64,000 nt of DNA from Datisca glomerata (GCA_003255025.1 QANY01005768.1:632805-696804); one strand, 5' to 3'; positions 1 to 11,655 are shown, numbered from the stretch's first letter. Numbers and translations are program-made. The notes: a model not told the origin generated them from the sequence alone.

Positions 1-991
1 ATAGAAGAGGGGACAACTTCTTTCTCCCTTGCCTTGCTCCATTTTCCTTTTCTGAAGCAAGGCACTCCACTACTAGTACAAAGGCCAGATAGAAGGTTGC
101 TCATCTAGCCCAGCGAGCGGATCCATTGTTTATGCGTCAGTGCAATGCAGTTGAAAAAGGTAAGCTCCTTTTTTTAGTAAGGTATAGGTTGGGGAAAACT
201 CCAAAACTAGGGTTCCAAAAAGCTGACCTCAGATTATATATCCGTTTTCAAAAGGGGCACCCCCCTAAATTACAAGCTAGCGTGCAACGGCTTTTCAGCC
301 GTTGTTGCTTGTTGCTTGCAGGCTCGAAAATCTCTCTTTCGCTTCTTATTTCGCACAAGCACTTGGTTTTCCCCTTGTTGTCTTGCATTTTGTGATACCC
401 CGCTTCAGTCTGTGTTTTTCAGATAGCCTGGATCCGACGTTGATTTCCGATTTAAATGTCAGCTCCAGGTTTTGGTTGGCCCATCTAGTTAGTTCAGCTA
501 TCACTGCTGAAAGCCCTTGTGGTTGTTCGGCTGCGAACTCCTCGTTCGCGTATCTCACACTCCAAAGCATCTATTTTATTTCATATTTCATTTAACTTTC
601 CTGCATTTTTCTTTTTATCCATAGGTCGGCTTCGTGCAGATAGATGTTTGCCAGGGGAGATGGGTGCTCCTAAGGTATGCCCTTCCCGTGGGTTGTTCTC
701 TTCTCTGTCTTTTCCATCCAGTGCCCTCACTGCGTCAGAAAATCTTCATCTTCGATCTCTTTTCGCAATGCAATATAGAAGTCTAACAGTTTGTCTCGGC
801 ATCTGTTTTTTAAGTAATTGATCTCATATCTATAAGCGGTCAGCGTTCACTTAAGCCTACGCCCGCCCATTCCTTTAAAGCCTCACCCCGCCCTAAGACT
901 CGTTACGCTCTTCGACTGAACTCATTGGCTCCGCGCTCTATTCAGTCAGAACCTGGTTCGAGAACCTTCTATCATAGATTCCCTTCACTCA
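1..991. other. Spacer without recognised gene
   Basis: Short overlapping open frames occur on both strands, but none resembles a family I know and none is better than its antisense shadow. The only structure I can support is a 21-bp exact match, at 145-165, to a second site at 50155-50175. The pyrimidine-rich, low-coding character is typical of plant mitochondrial intergenic DNA. Confidence 0.5.
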
Positions 992-1922
992 TTGTCTTGC
1001 CCGAAAAATTTCTTTATTCTCATTGGAGAAAGACTCTCCCGCGGCAAGGTTTTACACATAGGGCCAGCTGCTTTCTTTATCTCGCTTGCCGTTAGTCCGT
1101 CTAGCGCCTTTCGGTTGGGGTCCGCCCTGGGGGTTAGACCGCCTGGGTTAGATTTTATAGTATCGAAGGCAGTCAACGTGTCAGCCATTCTTCTCCCATT
1201 AGACTTGCTCTTTTTCCTTCTCTCTTCCTGTTCTCTCCCTATACTTTATTTGACAGGGGCGGAGAATACCACTCTATCAATAACAATGATAAAGTCACAA
1301 TTCAGTTTCAAATGGTTTGAGCTTGGAAGCAACCTACTATCTATCGATAGGCAAGAACAGGAAGCTATTGGATGCTTCACCTGTCTATTCTATTATGGCC
1401 AGCTTGGAGACATCAAAGGAAGACCATCATCTCTATCCGGGTACGATCATAGCTTTGTTCATTTGTTGAACCTTGGGGATAACCATTAGCATTGAGGCCA
1501 ATCACCACACCACCTCTATCATACATACGACATTACATGACGCGAGAGTGCATGGTCAACACAGACCTAAAGCGCTTACGTTCCGCTTGTCGCCAATACA
1601 ACCACAACGTAACTTGCATGAGATTCAACAACCAAAACTACTGCTAGTCTCGAGGGGATGGCATCCTCCTATAATAGTTAGCAGTACTAAACAAGCGAGT
1701 CATCGGTCCTTTGGACCGCCTTTGAAAAACAAAAGGAACTCGCGTAACTCGCTAGGCCTTCGAAACAAAGGTGATTCTGTTCATGCTTCAGACGATCTGG
1801 CTAATTATATATATACTATACTTCAATTACAAAGGCAAACCTATAGGCATGTTTTAGCGCATTTCGAAAGGTCACCGGTTAGGTTAACTTTGACTTTGGA
1901 AATGCTACTAAGGACCGGGTGA
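992..1922 (+). other. Two overlapping unassigned open frames (165 and 149 codons)
   Basis: Frames at 992-1489 and 1473-1922 overlap by 17 bp and are longer than most chance frames in this window. I recognise no domain in either. The first has hydrophobic stretches in its N-terminal half; the second is basic. Neither has a convincing mitochondrial gene homologue, and the antisense of the first is also open over 985-1188, which weakens the case for coding. They may simply be chance frames or products of local rearrangement. Confidence 0.2.
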
Positions 1923-2996
1923 AGAATGAAAAACGTCCGCTAATGCCCACGGGATCAAATCTTTTATAGATCAGCAATGAATGTCTTGTATCAATGAAGA
2001 AAGATTTCTCCCTGGGTTCAGACCCTGAATGCCATACCTTACTGAAGGTGATTCTCTCACGAATTGCACATAGTTTCGTTTGACCGAGATGTGAATGCCC
2101 GTGATCTGCTTGGTATAGTGATGGATTTTATGGCCGACGTCTAACCGACACGAATACGCCGACATGAAACGAGTTCCCCATAGAGCATTTTTCTTTAATC
2201 CTCGAACGTTGAGACCGTTTGTTCGATTCTGGCACTCGCGTTCTCATGCTCGGAACCCTCGCGATTGATTGGGAAAAAGAGAGAAAGCGAGAAAGATGGA
2301 TTGTTATCCATCAGAAATCGATAGGAATTCCCCGGGGATTGCCTGCCTTCTAATAGATGTTCTGTCTTTCATTATTAAGATCCAATCCCATGCTAAGAAG
2401 AAAAATGAGTGATTGCTAGTCAACTTTCATTTTATTCAATATAATGGTAGGGACTGAGGCTCTGAAGGCTTTCCAACTTGCTTCAATTAGGGTAGGGAAT
2501 GGCGCAGATGGATCAATCATGTGGCTCTAAAGGCTTTCACTTTCTTTACTGGACAGGAAGATGCGATTCGCGAAGGCCTTCCCACCATGCTTCAAACCTT
2601 GCCGGAGAGAGAGAAGCGAATTGAAAACCGGTCTCAAATCCCTTCGCAGTCGAAGGTGAAAGCGGGATAAAGATAACTCAACCTATTTTCTTTCTTTGTC
2701 AGCCGACTTGAAAGGTTCTCTCAGTGTACCACCATACGCACCCTGACATTACACCAATTATGGCTAGCCCAACAGTTTCCAGAATGCCGTTGTCATGATG
2801 TTGATCCGGCTTCTACGACTACGGCATCCGCGTAGCTCCGAATACGCGCATTGGAGCTCTTCGCTCGATGTCTTGGGTCGCTCTGTTGTAAATCGCTGTT
2901 TTGTTAGGCGGTGGCTTCTTTCTAACACCCCCTTACTAGATCAAACAAATAAAGCTCCATTGAATGAATCAACTTCTCCCTCCCGACAAGGGGCAG
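1923..2996. other. Spacer downstream of rpl5
   Basis: No gene is recognised. A 64-codon minus-strand frame at 1971-2165 is not assignable. In many angiosperm mitochondria rps14 follows rpl5, but I see no rps14 sequence in the expected place. Confidence 0.4.
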
Positions 2997-3524
2997 TCAA
3001 TGGTTCGGGGAAAAGCCTATCTCATCTTGTGTGTTGGCCGAAGTGACAATAGTCACATTGAACCCTCGAATATGTTTGAAGATCTTGAAATGATCTTCCA
3101 GTTCCGGGGAGAATTCACAAAACTTCGTTTCCATCGAGAATTCAATGGAGTTTTCCCGTATTTCGACCGGAGAATCTAAGAGAGACATTACTGTCGAGAT
3201 TCTGACCGAAAAATTAGACATTCCATGCCCTCGGAGAGTGCTTTGTCATGCTAGGCCAAAGACATATCCTTTGTCTTTATTTGACCCCAAGAATGGATTG
3301 GATGGAAATGACTTTCCTGTCGAACCCCTTTATGTCTGTATGAATTTCTGACCGCGCGGAATCTCCATAGCCAATTTTCCATTTTTTATTATAAAATCAT
3401 AGGGTGCCTTTGGTACTACTCTTATTTCACACAATCCAGGAACTTTCATAACCTTGGCGTGATTTAGTTTGAGCAACGGATCCTGACGTGATACATCTTT
3501 GTAATGAAAATAGAGTGCAATCAT
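2997..3524 (-). pseudogene. rpl5: Mitochondrial ribosomal protein L5, disrupted
   Basis: One frame across the whole interval matches plant mitochondrial L5, the large-subunit protein that binds 5S rRNA. The N-terminal block includes DVSRQD and [20 protein letters not shown]. The C-terminal block includes [11 protein letters not shown] and [20 protein letters not shown]. The frame is not shifted but is interrupted by TAA at 3330-3332, where the family has Gln (CAA), and TGA at 3246-3248, where it has Arg (CGA). Both are single C-to-T changes. The last residues (after the ANTQDE block) diverge from the usual C-terminus. The length, about 176 codons, is close to the family's usual length. The ATG at 3522-3524 overlaps the stop of the upstream atp9-like frame by four bases. 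It is probably non-functional unless the stops are bypassed. Confidence 0.88.
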
Positions 3525-3913
3525 GAGTTGGCTTTTTTACAGTATCTATAGAATGAGCACTGTGAACTATCTACTTCAAAAATATAGTAGTAAGAATGAA
3601 ACTTCAACCAGATCGGAATACGGATGAGATCAAAAAGTGGCTTACTTGCAAAGAAGGGGGCAAAGGATGCAATAGCTTCGGTTAGAGCAAAGCCAAAAAT
3701 GGCATAACCAAATGATTGTTTAGCCAATGATGGATTTCGCGCCACAGAATGGATCAAAGAACTAAACACGTTTCCAATACCGAAAGCAGCTCCCATCCCA
3801 CTCAGTCCAGTCCAGGCATCCTCTTCGTGAATTCCAAGAAGTGACAAAGAATAGGAGAAAGGAGTGTAGGATTGGTATGGGTTGCGCGCGGGCTGCCCCA
3901 GCTCCCAACTCAT
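3521..3913 (-). CDS. Chimeric open frame containing an atp9 core
   Basis: This uninterrupted 130-codon frame carries, at residues about 41-85 (3659-3793), the core of ATP synthase subunit c: [20 protein letters not shown], then [15 protein letters not shown]. The normal N-terminus and the C-terminal transmembrane end are replaced by unrelated sequence: about 40 residues before, and an [18 protein letters not shown] stretch plus a soluble tail after. The second atp9 helix is therefore incomplete, so this is unlikely to be a working subunit c. Chimeric frames built on atp9 pieces are known in plant mitochondria and are sometimes linked to cytoplasmic male sterility; that link is inference only. 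The stop overlaps the rpl5 start (ATGA). It could equally be a decayed atp9 pseudogene whose frame stayed open by chance. Confidence 0.65.
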   Translation of the reverse strand: MSWELGQPARNPYQSYTPFSYSLSLLGIHEEDAWTGLSGMGAAFGIGNVFSSLIHSVARNPSLAKQSFGYAIFGFALTEAIASFAPFFASKPLFDLIRIPIWLKFHSYYYIFEVDSSQCSFYRYCKKANS

Positions 3914-4766
3914 CTGGAGAATGAAAGGGGTCCCTGTGTTGATGATCTACTAGTTGATTCAAGATCAGGGTGATTCACCCCATTTCACTACTGTCAAAAT
4001 CGGCCAGGAATACGAAATGACGGCACAACACAAGCCGCCATAAACCAGAGGCTCCGCTTTGCCGCATATCCACTCAGGTTTCGTCCCAAACTTCTCCTTG
4101 ACCCATCCTCTTTGATTCTGATTGTGGGGCATTCAATGCACTTGACGTAGACCAGAAAGAAGAGGCTTCCCCATGGGCTGGGCTAGGAGAGTAGGCGCCT
4201 ATTCACTCTCTTTTAGCCGATTTAGATACCGAATCCTATCTCTTGGAGAGAGGTGCAGAAGCTATCTCTTTGACTCAAGAGGGCGTTCCACCACTTCGAC
4301 TGATGTGGACGCGGTTCCCTCATCGTGAAAGAAGTAATGAAAGGGAAGCCCCCCGCGTTTGTTATTGCCTGTTGCAGGGTTTGGTGGCTCAAAATTGACT
4401 AGGCTTCGCCAAAAGGCCTCATCTCTAGAAGCTCGGTCGCGAGGCATCCCTCTCGCAGTAGGTTTCCAAACCTCGCCTCGGTCTTGAAACATGTTATGCT
4501 TCCCATCTTCATTCCCAAGTAAAGGGTGAGTCCCATGCGTCAGTTTGTGGATTGCGATCTCACGCACTGATCCCTACAGGTGTTCGTAGTAGGCCGCCCG
4601 CCCTACCTAAACCAATCATAATATCGGTCCCTAGGCCTCATTGCTGGAAAGGCTCATATTCAAAACTGTACGTTGAGCTTCCGCCTCATATGGCTCCTCT
4701 AGGAATTGAGGTAGGCCCAGCCCAGGCTTTTGAAGCGTCTTTCTCAATACGAAAGAAAAGGCCTAG

Positions 4767-4800
<34 letters not shown>

Positions 4801-5760
4801 AATAGCATGACATTAGCCGTTGCTTGCTGTATCTTACTAATGCAGCAAGGAAGGGTCAGATTGTACCACTTTTCAGATGCAACAAATAGGTGCCCCCTTG
4901 TTTGGATGCTCCTCTTATTCCATTATCGATTGATTCTAGCGGTGGATAATAGGAAAACCTCTCTCGTGGCCCTTGCCCATCCTAAGAAAGCCTGGTCTAA
5001 GGCCTCTTTCCTAAGAAGCCTTCGCAAGTAGTCTCATACCAAAAAACTCTCAATCAAGCCTTCACACCCCTACTAGGTTAAAACCCCATTTTCTTAGAGG
5101 TATAGGTTTGGGAAAACCTCTTCTAGTAGGTGGGTTCCTATCCTTTATCTATCAGTAAATGGATGAAATTCACTCGTCAGAATCAATATACAGAACTACG
5201 TAAAATCAGGCCATGGTCGCTACACCTAAAATTGTTCGTTCACCTGAAAGTCCTCTCTCTACGCTAATATGCTAAATCATTTTGGCTCTTTCACATAAGA
5301 ATTTTAGTGAATAATGAAGTTCCTTCTTGGTTTTGCATGCCAATTGGTAACTGCTCTATTTCATATCATCCCACCTAGACCTATACGCTATTTCACCAAT
5401 GATCACATAGTTCCTAAAAAAGGCAGACCCACATACTGTATCCTGACCATGGACCGAAATAGGACGACCTATAAGGTCAGGCTTTTCCTTCGTTTCACTC
5501 TCTGAAGTAGCTTGGAAAAAAGCTAAATTTGAAAAGGGGAGCGGGTCTGAGGAAAAAAGAACCTTCATTCAAACTCATCACTGCAGGATTAGTTCTCTCA
5601 TACAGATCAGTCTAGGGAACGTAATCTCATAGCACATTCAAAAGCAAAGCTAGAGACAAAAGATCTTCTTTCTAACTAAAGAAATTCGATTCAGAACTCT
5701 TATATGTCCATCCAAGGTCCAATATTTCACATACATGGTATCAGACAGAGCAAGATAATC
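3914..5760. other. Spacer with a TA microsatellite
   Basis: No gene is recognised. A frame at 4262-4567 (minus) and one at 4552-5031 (plus) have no family resemblance that I can name; the latter runs through the TA repeat. A pure TA dinucleotide run lies at about 4769-4797. Confidence 0.4.
4769..4797. repeat. TA dinucleotide microsatellite
   Basis: About fourteen uninterrupted TA units. A similar run lies at about 51186-51215. Confidence 0.95.
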
Positions 5761-5844
5761 AATGATCTCTATCCTTATCCCTCTGAGTGCTAAAGCTAAA
5801 GCTTGGAGAATGATAGGAGGGCAGTGTTTATTTGTATTATTATG

Positions 5845-5898
5845 GTGTGTTCTATCCTTGTTCGGGGGGGGGGGGGGNGTGTTCTATCCTTGTGGAGG
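5845..5898 (+). repeat. G homopolymer with ambiguous base between two copies of a 15-mer
   Basis: The 15-mer GTGTTCTATCCTTGT occurs just before and just after a run of 14 G (5864-5877) followed by n (5878). A G-rich patch follows the second copy. The symmetry suggests either a local duplication or an assembly/sequencing artefact at a G-run of uncertain length. Confidence 0.85.
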
Positions 5899-7984
5899 GG
5901 GGTCTTCGTTTAGTCTATTGGTATGGTACTCTTTCAGTCTATTGTTGTAATTAGTTGGGCTTTTCTGCTGGAAGGTATTATAATGTGGGTGCGTACTGCT
6001 CTTTTTACTAGTCTGACTTCTTCTCGGTCGTGGCTGATTGAGCTGGTTCGCGTAACTGCGAGACGATTAGGTTCATCCGTTACGTTTATGGCGGTGCCCC
6101 AGATCCCTACGAGTGGAGGATGATCAAATTCGCTACACCCACCCTCCACCCTGATCTTGGATCTACTTTAGACTAGCTTTACATTACGAAATACGGCTCG
6201 GGGAGTTCGAGGGAAGAACCCAGAACCTGATCTACGGCCAAATAGCAACTCATACGTAATCATACACTTCGAGCAGAACTCAAAGCGATCATAGCGCTGA
6301 TCCCCTGACCTACATAGCCATTCTTACAGATTCAGGCATTGCGTGGTTGTTTTGTAAGATCTCGCTTTGAGTTCATAGAGTGGATCAAAGATGTGTTCAG
6401 CTTGATTTATCTGTGCAGTAACTTCGTCATCTTATGATTTGAAACTCGATTCCATTTGAACAAACAACTACATTGTAGCTTGGTGAGTCCCTTCATTTGC
6501 TTTGTGTGCTCCTTTGGTTTTCTAGTAGCAAGATCTGGCTTTTGGTTTGAAGATTGATCGAATCAGTGGTCAACTTGTGCTTGAACGATGGCATTCCAAG
6601 AAGCAACTTCCTATAGTATGGGATGGTCCCCTATTGATGAATCAAATCACTCGAAAGAAAGTAATTTTACCGCTCCGTAGGCAAAGAAAGATTATTTTAA
6701 AAAGAAGGGCGGTGGGAATGGTTTAGCTCGGTTAACAATTGAGCAATCAGGGTAATGCACCACCCTAGCATCAACTCATCCTTTCGGATAAGATTGGTGG
6801 GATGCCATAGCTTCAAGCAGACAAGAAAGATGAAAAAAAAGTAGCTAGCTTTTGCTTTGTCGTATTGTCCGCTGCTTCACTCGAATCCCTAAGAGTGATG
6901 CGGAGAGATGAAAGGTTCAAGGAAGCAGGTGATCCTTCGAAAGAGTAAGTACAAGGAGGATGATAAAATGTCAATTCGGAGAGAGGAAGATTGACTAGCC
7001 AACCAAAGTGGAGGACCTCAAAGAGATGGAGAGAGAGTTTGACCACTTAACTTATAGGAATGTTACTTAATAGCGCACCAAATGCGTACAATAAAGCAGT
7101 GCGCAAGGAGAGAAAGAGGAGTTGTATACAATTAAAAAGATGAAAAGCATAGAAAGAAAAAGGAAGGTATTGTCTTCAAAGGGGACCAGGTCATTCATAG
7201 CTTCTTTGATCATGCCGGAATGAGGAAGAAAAGAATGCCGATCGTTAGCGAGAAGAAAAAGTGAGAGCCTCCGCTCTCTCCACAATATCCTTAAAGACTC
7301 CCTCGTCAGGTGGCTATCGGGCCTATCTATCAACAAATGATATAGGATTGGAAGAAATGCTTCATTCTCTATGTTGGAAGATTGTAATAATATTCAAATA
7401 GTCAGAGGGGAGAAGGCTAAGTAAGCTTCGCCCCTCTTTCTATAAAAAAAGCCTGCATAGAAGCGAGGGAGAAAGGAATGCTTCTCGCTCCAGAAATACG
7501 AGCGTTGAACCTACAGACGATACCATTCTTCTGGGCGAAGCCTCTTCTAACCAAAAAAAGCCAGATACATCAAGGTAGGTAATCCTTGATCATTTTAGCA
7601 GGGGAGGCTAATATGAATGAAAGAAAGAGTAAGGTATTCTTTTTCAAGACTCTTTTCCTGACCGCAGTGGAGAGGTTTCAGTGAGTTAGCTCATCATAAA
7701 TAGATAAACCAACGAGTGAGATAGGAAATCAGATCCTAGCTAGAGAGTGGCCCCTTTCGAACCAGAGTGTCTTCACTGGGGGGAATTTGCTTCTATTTGG
7801 TATTTGGTTAGTAACGCTTTGCTTACCTTGAAGAGCCCTTCAGTGAGAAGACCTTCTTTCTTGGGAAAGGTTTCCGATCAGCAAGCACCCCACACACTGG
7901 ATCGTAGGCAGTAGTAGCCGACCAGTAGGTCTTTTGGGCATTCGGATTCGGAAGTTATAGACTCAAAAGGTTATTTGCCGTAGG
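5899..7984. other. Spacer without recognised gene
   Basis: Frames at 5923-6123, 6813-7046 (minus) and 7067-7336 (minus) are short and unassignable. I see no RNA gene, no retroelement motif and no mitochondrial gene remnant here. Confidence 0.4.
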
Positions 7985-8071
7985 TTGATTTCTATTCATA
8001 ATAGGTCCTTTTTTTGCATCAAAATCCGTCGGGGAATCGACCGATCTTCCTTATATACGAAACTTTTTCAC

Positions 8072-8763
8072 TTAGCCTGTCGTTTCCCAATCCTCCTCTT
8101 CCCCACAAAAAGCCATCTGGAGTGTGTCCACTCTTATCTTCCCTTGGATAGCTTCTTCCTCTGCCCTTACCAAAACTTTCCTACTTAGTTCCTTTTCTTT
8201 CCATCTTTTCCTTTGGTTTTGCCTCAGAATAACTGGTATATGAATACCACCCATCCTCTCTCCTTCCAATTCACTTGGCACCTTTGCCTTCACTGTCAAT
8301 AAAAAGGGCCACGTAGTATAGTCCTATACCTCTGGGTTCTTGGTTCTCCACACATTGAGGAAGCTTTGCCATTTTCTCCTACTTTCATAAAATATATGTT
8401 TCTTCCACGCTGGGTTTTCCCCATCATCAGGCTCTACTCTAACCTTGCCTCTACTTTTTTATCTTGATACTTCCTAGTAAAAAGGTAAAACTTACTCTTC
8501 TCCTTTATTCCCATTTCTTTCTTGTTTGGCTTTTTTAGAGGTATGCAGGCAAAATCTATTAATGAGAAAGTTGGTATTTCTTCAATATTCGCCTGCTTGA
8601 ACTCATAGCTTTCCCCGTCCTTTCTTACATCGATTCATACCACTGGCATGTATTTTATTCCTCCTTCTACTTCCTCTTCTTTTATAATGTTTACATTCCT
8701 TATATCCACACATTGTCCGTTCTTTGTGAAAAAGAGACCTTCCATTCTCTTGTCTTCCCTTTC
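8072..8763 (-). other. Coding-like tract downstream of the Rep pseudogene
   Basis: Minus-strand frames at 8072-8299 and 8603-8860, with open segments between them, read as basic, charged polypeptide rather than random sequence. They lie directly 3' of the Rep-like gene in the same orientation. They could be the decayed C-terminal part of that protein or a second gene of the same element. I recognise no domain. Confidence 0.35.
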
Positions 8764-10087
8764 CTAATTTTTCTTGGTTTTCATTAGCCAGTCCCTCTTG
8801 TTCAAACCCATGTGATACGAGATATACTTGCTCTGATGACTTAGCTCTTTCCCCTTCCATTCCTTCTTAATTTCTTTTGGGATTATTAATCCTTCACTAT
8901 TTTTATAGTCAAGGTTTACCCATCTTGGGGTGACCTCCATCCTAGCATAAGGACTTTGGCAGATTCTCCTCATCATGCATCCCCATAGAGTGGCCACAAT
9001 CCTTGCTTCACTTAAGTTCGGTATATTTGATGAGAAAAAGAGTCTAAAGAACCTTGCAATAAAAGGCCCATGATTCACTGCCGAATAGGGCAGTTTGCTC
9101 GTAATCATTATGGGTACGTTCTTTTTCTTCTTTCAAACCCTAGAAGACTTTTTTTCTAGTCTACATTCTTATCTATCTAGTACTTTTCACATCGTATTTG
9201 CAAAGGCAGTTCCCTCCTGCCTTCCACCTATGATACTGCTTTGTGGGTCTTGTTCGTGGAACTCATCGAAGAGCCAAATATCATAGTGGTTGTGGGCCCC
9301 CGGAAAATTTTTTATTCTTGAACTCGCAAAATCTATTTTTAGTACTTTTGATAGGAAGTGAAAAACGAGTGTCTTCTGCGTGCTTTGTTCCCCATAAAGG
9401 AATAACAGCTTTGTCTTGATGGGCCTCTAAAAAATCAGTTGGCAGGCAACCCAACCTATGAGTAGGTACTTCTCACCTAGTTCATCAATGTCGTACTCCT
9501 TGGGGTCACCATACTCCTTCAGATATTTTTGTATCATTTCGGGTACAGTGCTTTCTATATCATGTAATATCTTTAAATCTTCATTTGATCCTCAACAGCG
9601 AGGTTATGATCTTCGTTTTCACAAGGTCATCCCTACCTATACACTTGGTACCAATCTTCTAACCCCTCTATCCTTTCTAAGACTTCACTTTGTAATCCCC
9701 TATTCCTTGCTTTATGCAGCCTTTGGGCTAAGGCCATTTCCTTAAATAGATCTATCTTATGCAAGGTTCCTCAAGTTCCTTCATAACGTAAGCACACAGT
9801 TCCCCACCCTTTGTGGAATTTAACATCAATAGCTCTCCCCTCCCACTACAGGAATCTTGCCCTCATCTTTTTCGTGGTCGTATGCTTTGAGCATCTTTTG
9901 CTATGAGTCTTGCATGAAAATGGTCTCCACTCTCGTCGTGTGATTCCTTTACTACCACAATAGCTAAACTCTCGAAGACCCCTCTTATCCTATCCTTAAC
10001 ATGATGCTTCTCTATCTCTGGTCTCATATAAACATGAGTCAAGGTTAGGAGCACATATTTCCTTGTTGTACCAATTTTCGCTTTCAT
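8764..10087 (-). pseudogene. Rolling-circle replication initiator (Rep) with HUH and SF3 helicase motifs, broken
   Basis: Reading on the minus strand, the first open piece (9863-10087) has HUH motif I, LLTLTHV (residues 13-19), and motif II, DHFHARL, with the paired histidines (residues 55-61). Around 9776-9793 in another frame is AYVMKE, fitting motif III with its catalytic Tyr and Lys. Further on come a Walker A-like GEQSTQKT (about 9370-9393), a Walker B-like WLFDEFHE (about 9253-9276) and a motif C-like ITSK (about 9095-9108), followed by an open piece to 8764. This order is that of Rep proteins of circular ssDNA viruses and related plasmids, which nick the origin and unwind DNA. It is disrupted by several frame changes and stops, and the Walker A Gly before KT is Gln. 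I infer an inserted plasmid or virus-like element, now inactive. No origin stem-loop was identified. Confidence 0.72.
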
Positions 10088-10392
10088 TTCTATTTTTCTT
10101 CCTTTTTAGAACCCCCCTTCTTTTTCCCTTTTTACTGTTGGATCTTTCAATGCACCATTATATCCTTAAGAGTCCTGATACCTGAGTGAAGGACCCCTGC
10201 GACGACTGGGGGCCCAAATGGTACTTCCTTTATACACTGGGAGTTCTTTAAGGGACTCTGAGTTCTTCTTTGTACAGGGATCATTAATCTCCATAATGAC
10301 CAGAGCAAGCCAAAGCCAGGCCAACCTACGCCTTTTCCTCACCGTCACTGCCTTCTCACGACTTAGATTTGAACCAATCAAGCTACTTCCCT

Positions 10393-11010
10393 TTAGTAGA
10401 TTGTGAGTGGGTCTGTCGTCCTCCTTATTATAGTCCTCCTAAAATCAATAGCATTTCGTCAGAATACATCCTGTCTTTTCACCTTAGTAGTCCTATGCAT
10501 AGTCAGTACTATAGCCCCAATCATGGCTACTAATAAAATCATACTAGAAACCAAAAACCAGACGAAATAGTAGGTATAAAGTAAATTGCCCAATGTTTCC
10601 AAATTAGTCCAACTTCATACCTTTTCGGCATAAACCGTATATCTCAAAGAGGTCGTATTTCTTTGGGTTGGTAGTAATGGAATGGTTTCATTATCTAAAA
10701 TGAAGAACATTTCCCACCAAATAATCAGTCCAATAATACCACTCACTGGTAAATAGTGCAATACTTCTTCGTGAATCTCCGCTATTTGAATATGGAACAT
10801 CATAACAACGAATAGGAATGAAACGGCTATAGCTCCTATATGAACTACTGGGAAGATCATAGCAGAGAAGTCAAGACCTAACAAAGGAAGTAAACCTGAA
10901 GTGTTGTGAAAGACTGGGATGGGAAACAAAATGGAATGTACCGGCTTTTTAGCACGTGCACCCATCAAACAAGAGACCAAAGCAGGGCTAGACAAAATAG
11001 AAAGTATCAT
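10393..11010 (-). pseudogene. nad6: NADH dehydrogenase subunit 6, full-length frame with two stops
   Basis: The 206-codon frame (start ATG, MILSILSS) matches plant mitochondrial nad6, a membrane subunit of complex I, over its full length. Recognisable blocks are HIGAIAV, MMFHIQIAEIHEEVL, YLPVSGIIGL and NETIPLLPTQRNTTSLRYTV; it ends RRTTDPLTIY followed by TAA. There are no indels. TGA stands at codon 132 (10615-10617) and codon 184 (10459-10461), both at positions where the family has Arg encoded CGA. Many expected C-to-U editing positions still hold C (Pro, Ser or His where the edited protein has Leu, Phe or Tyr), so this is genomic-type and not a processed copy. Arg-to-His and Gly-to-Glu changes elsewhere are G-to-A transitions. 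An open extension upstream to 11064 is probably leader. Confidence 0.9.
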
Positions 11011-11655
11011 GGTACGTCGTCTTTCCCCGAAATGAAACTTCCATGCTGGAGCAAGAACTAGCATGAAAGTCGATCTACTACGACCAGCACGGTTGTTCGT
11101 ATTTCATTTTCGTCTTGTCTTAGAAAGCACTCACTTAGTTACTTACGGAATCTCAAATCTCTCTCAAAGCTGAGAATTTTTTATGTTTCCAGGTCAATCA
11201 GAGGTTCGGCTTGCTTCTCCCCCACCTTTTAGCGTTCTGGGCCCCTGAAAAAGAAAGAAACCCAAAATAAGAAAGAAAGAAGAGAAATGGGGCCATCTTT
11301 CCCGAGAGAGGCTGCCTTTTCTCAGGCCAACAGTCTTCTACTTCTAGTTGACTGCTTTATGACGGGTTTCCCCGTTTCCTGGGCTCTGCTCGCTCGTCTA
11401 CGCTCTGACCCAACAAGTCATAACTGAAAAAAGATCTTTCCTTGCCTGCATTAAGATTTAAAACTTGTCGTAAAAAAGGCAATCAATCAGAATCAAGAAA
11501 AAAAATGGAAATAGTGAATCAAGATCTAAATGGATCTCTATCTTGATCTCTACACACGGAGATACCTATCTATATGGATAGAAATCTATCTATGAATCGA
11601 TCTAGACTATCCTTTATCTAGATAGATATGTCCCTATGAGCGACTATGCCGATCT
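11011..11655. other. Spacer between nad6 and rps4
   Basis: No gene is recognised. At about 11452-11472 on the plus strand there is a short match to the 5' part of rps4 (the RFKTCR-coding bases), in opposite orientation to the rps4 remnant at 12.7 kb. Confidence 0.5.

Noticed and set aside
2795..3351. Plus-strand open frames of 83, 71 and 68 codons
   Set aside because: They are antisense to, or lie at the end of, the clearly recognisable rpl5 remnant.
4552..5031. 159-codon open frame
   Set aside because: It passes through a TA microsatellite and has no family resemblance; the openness may be chance.
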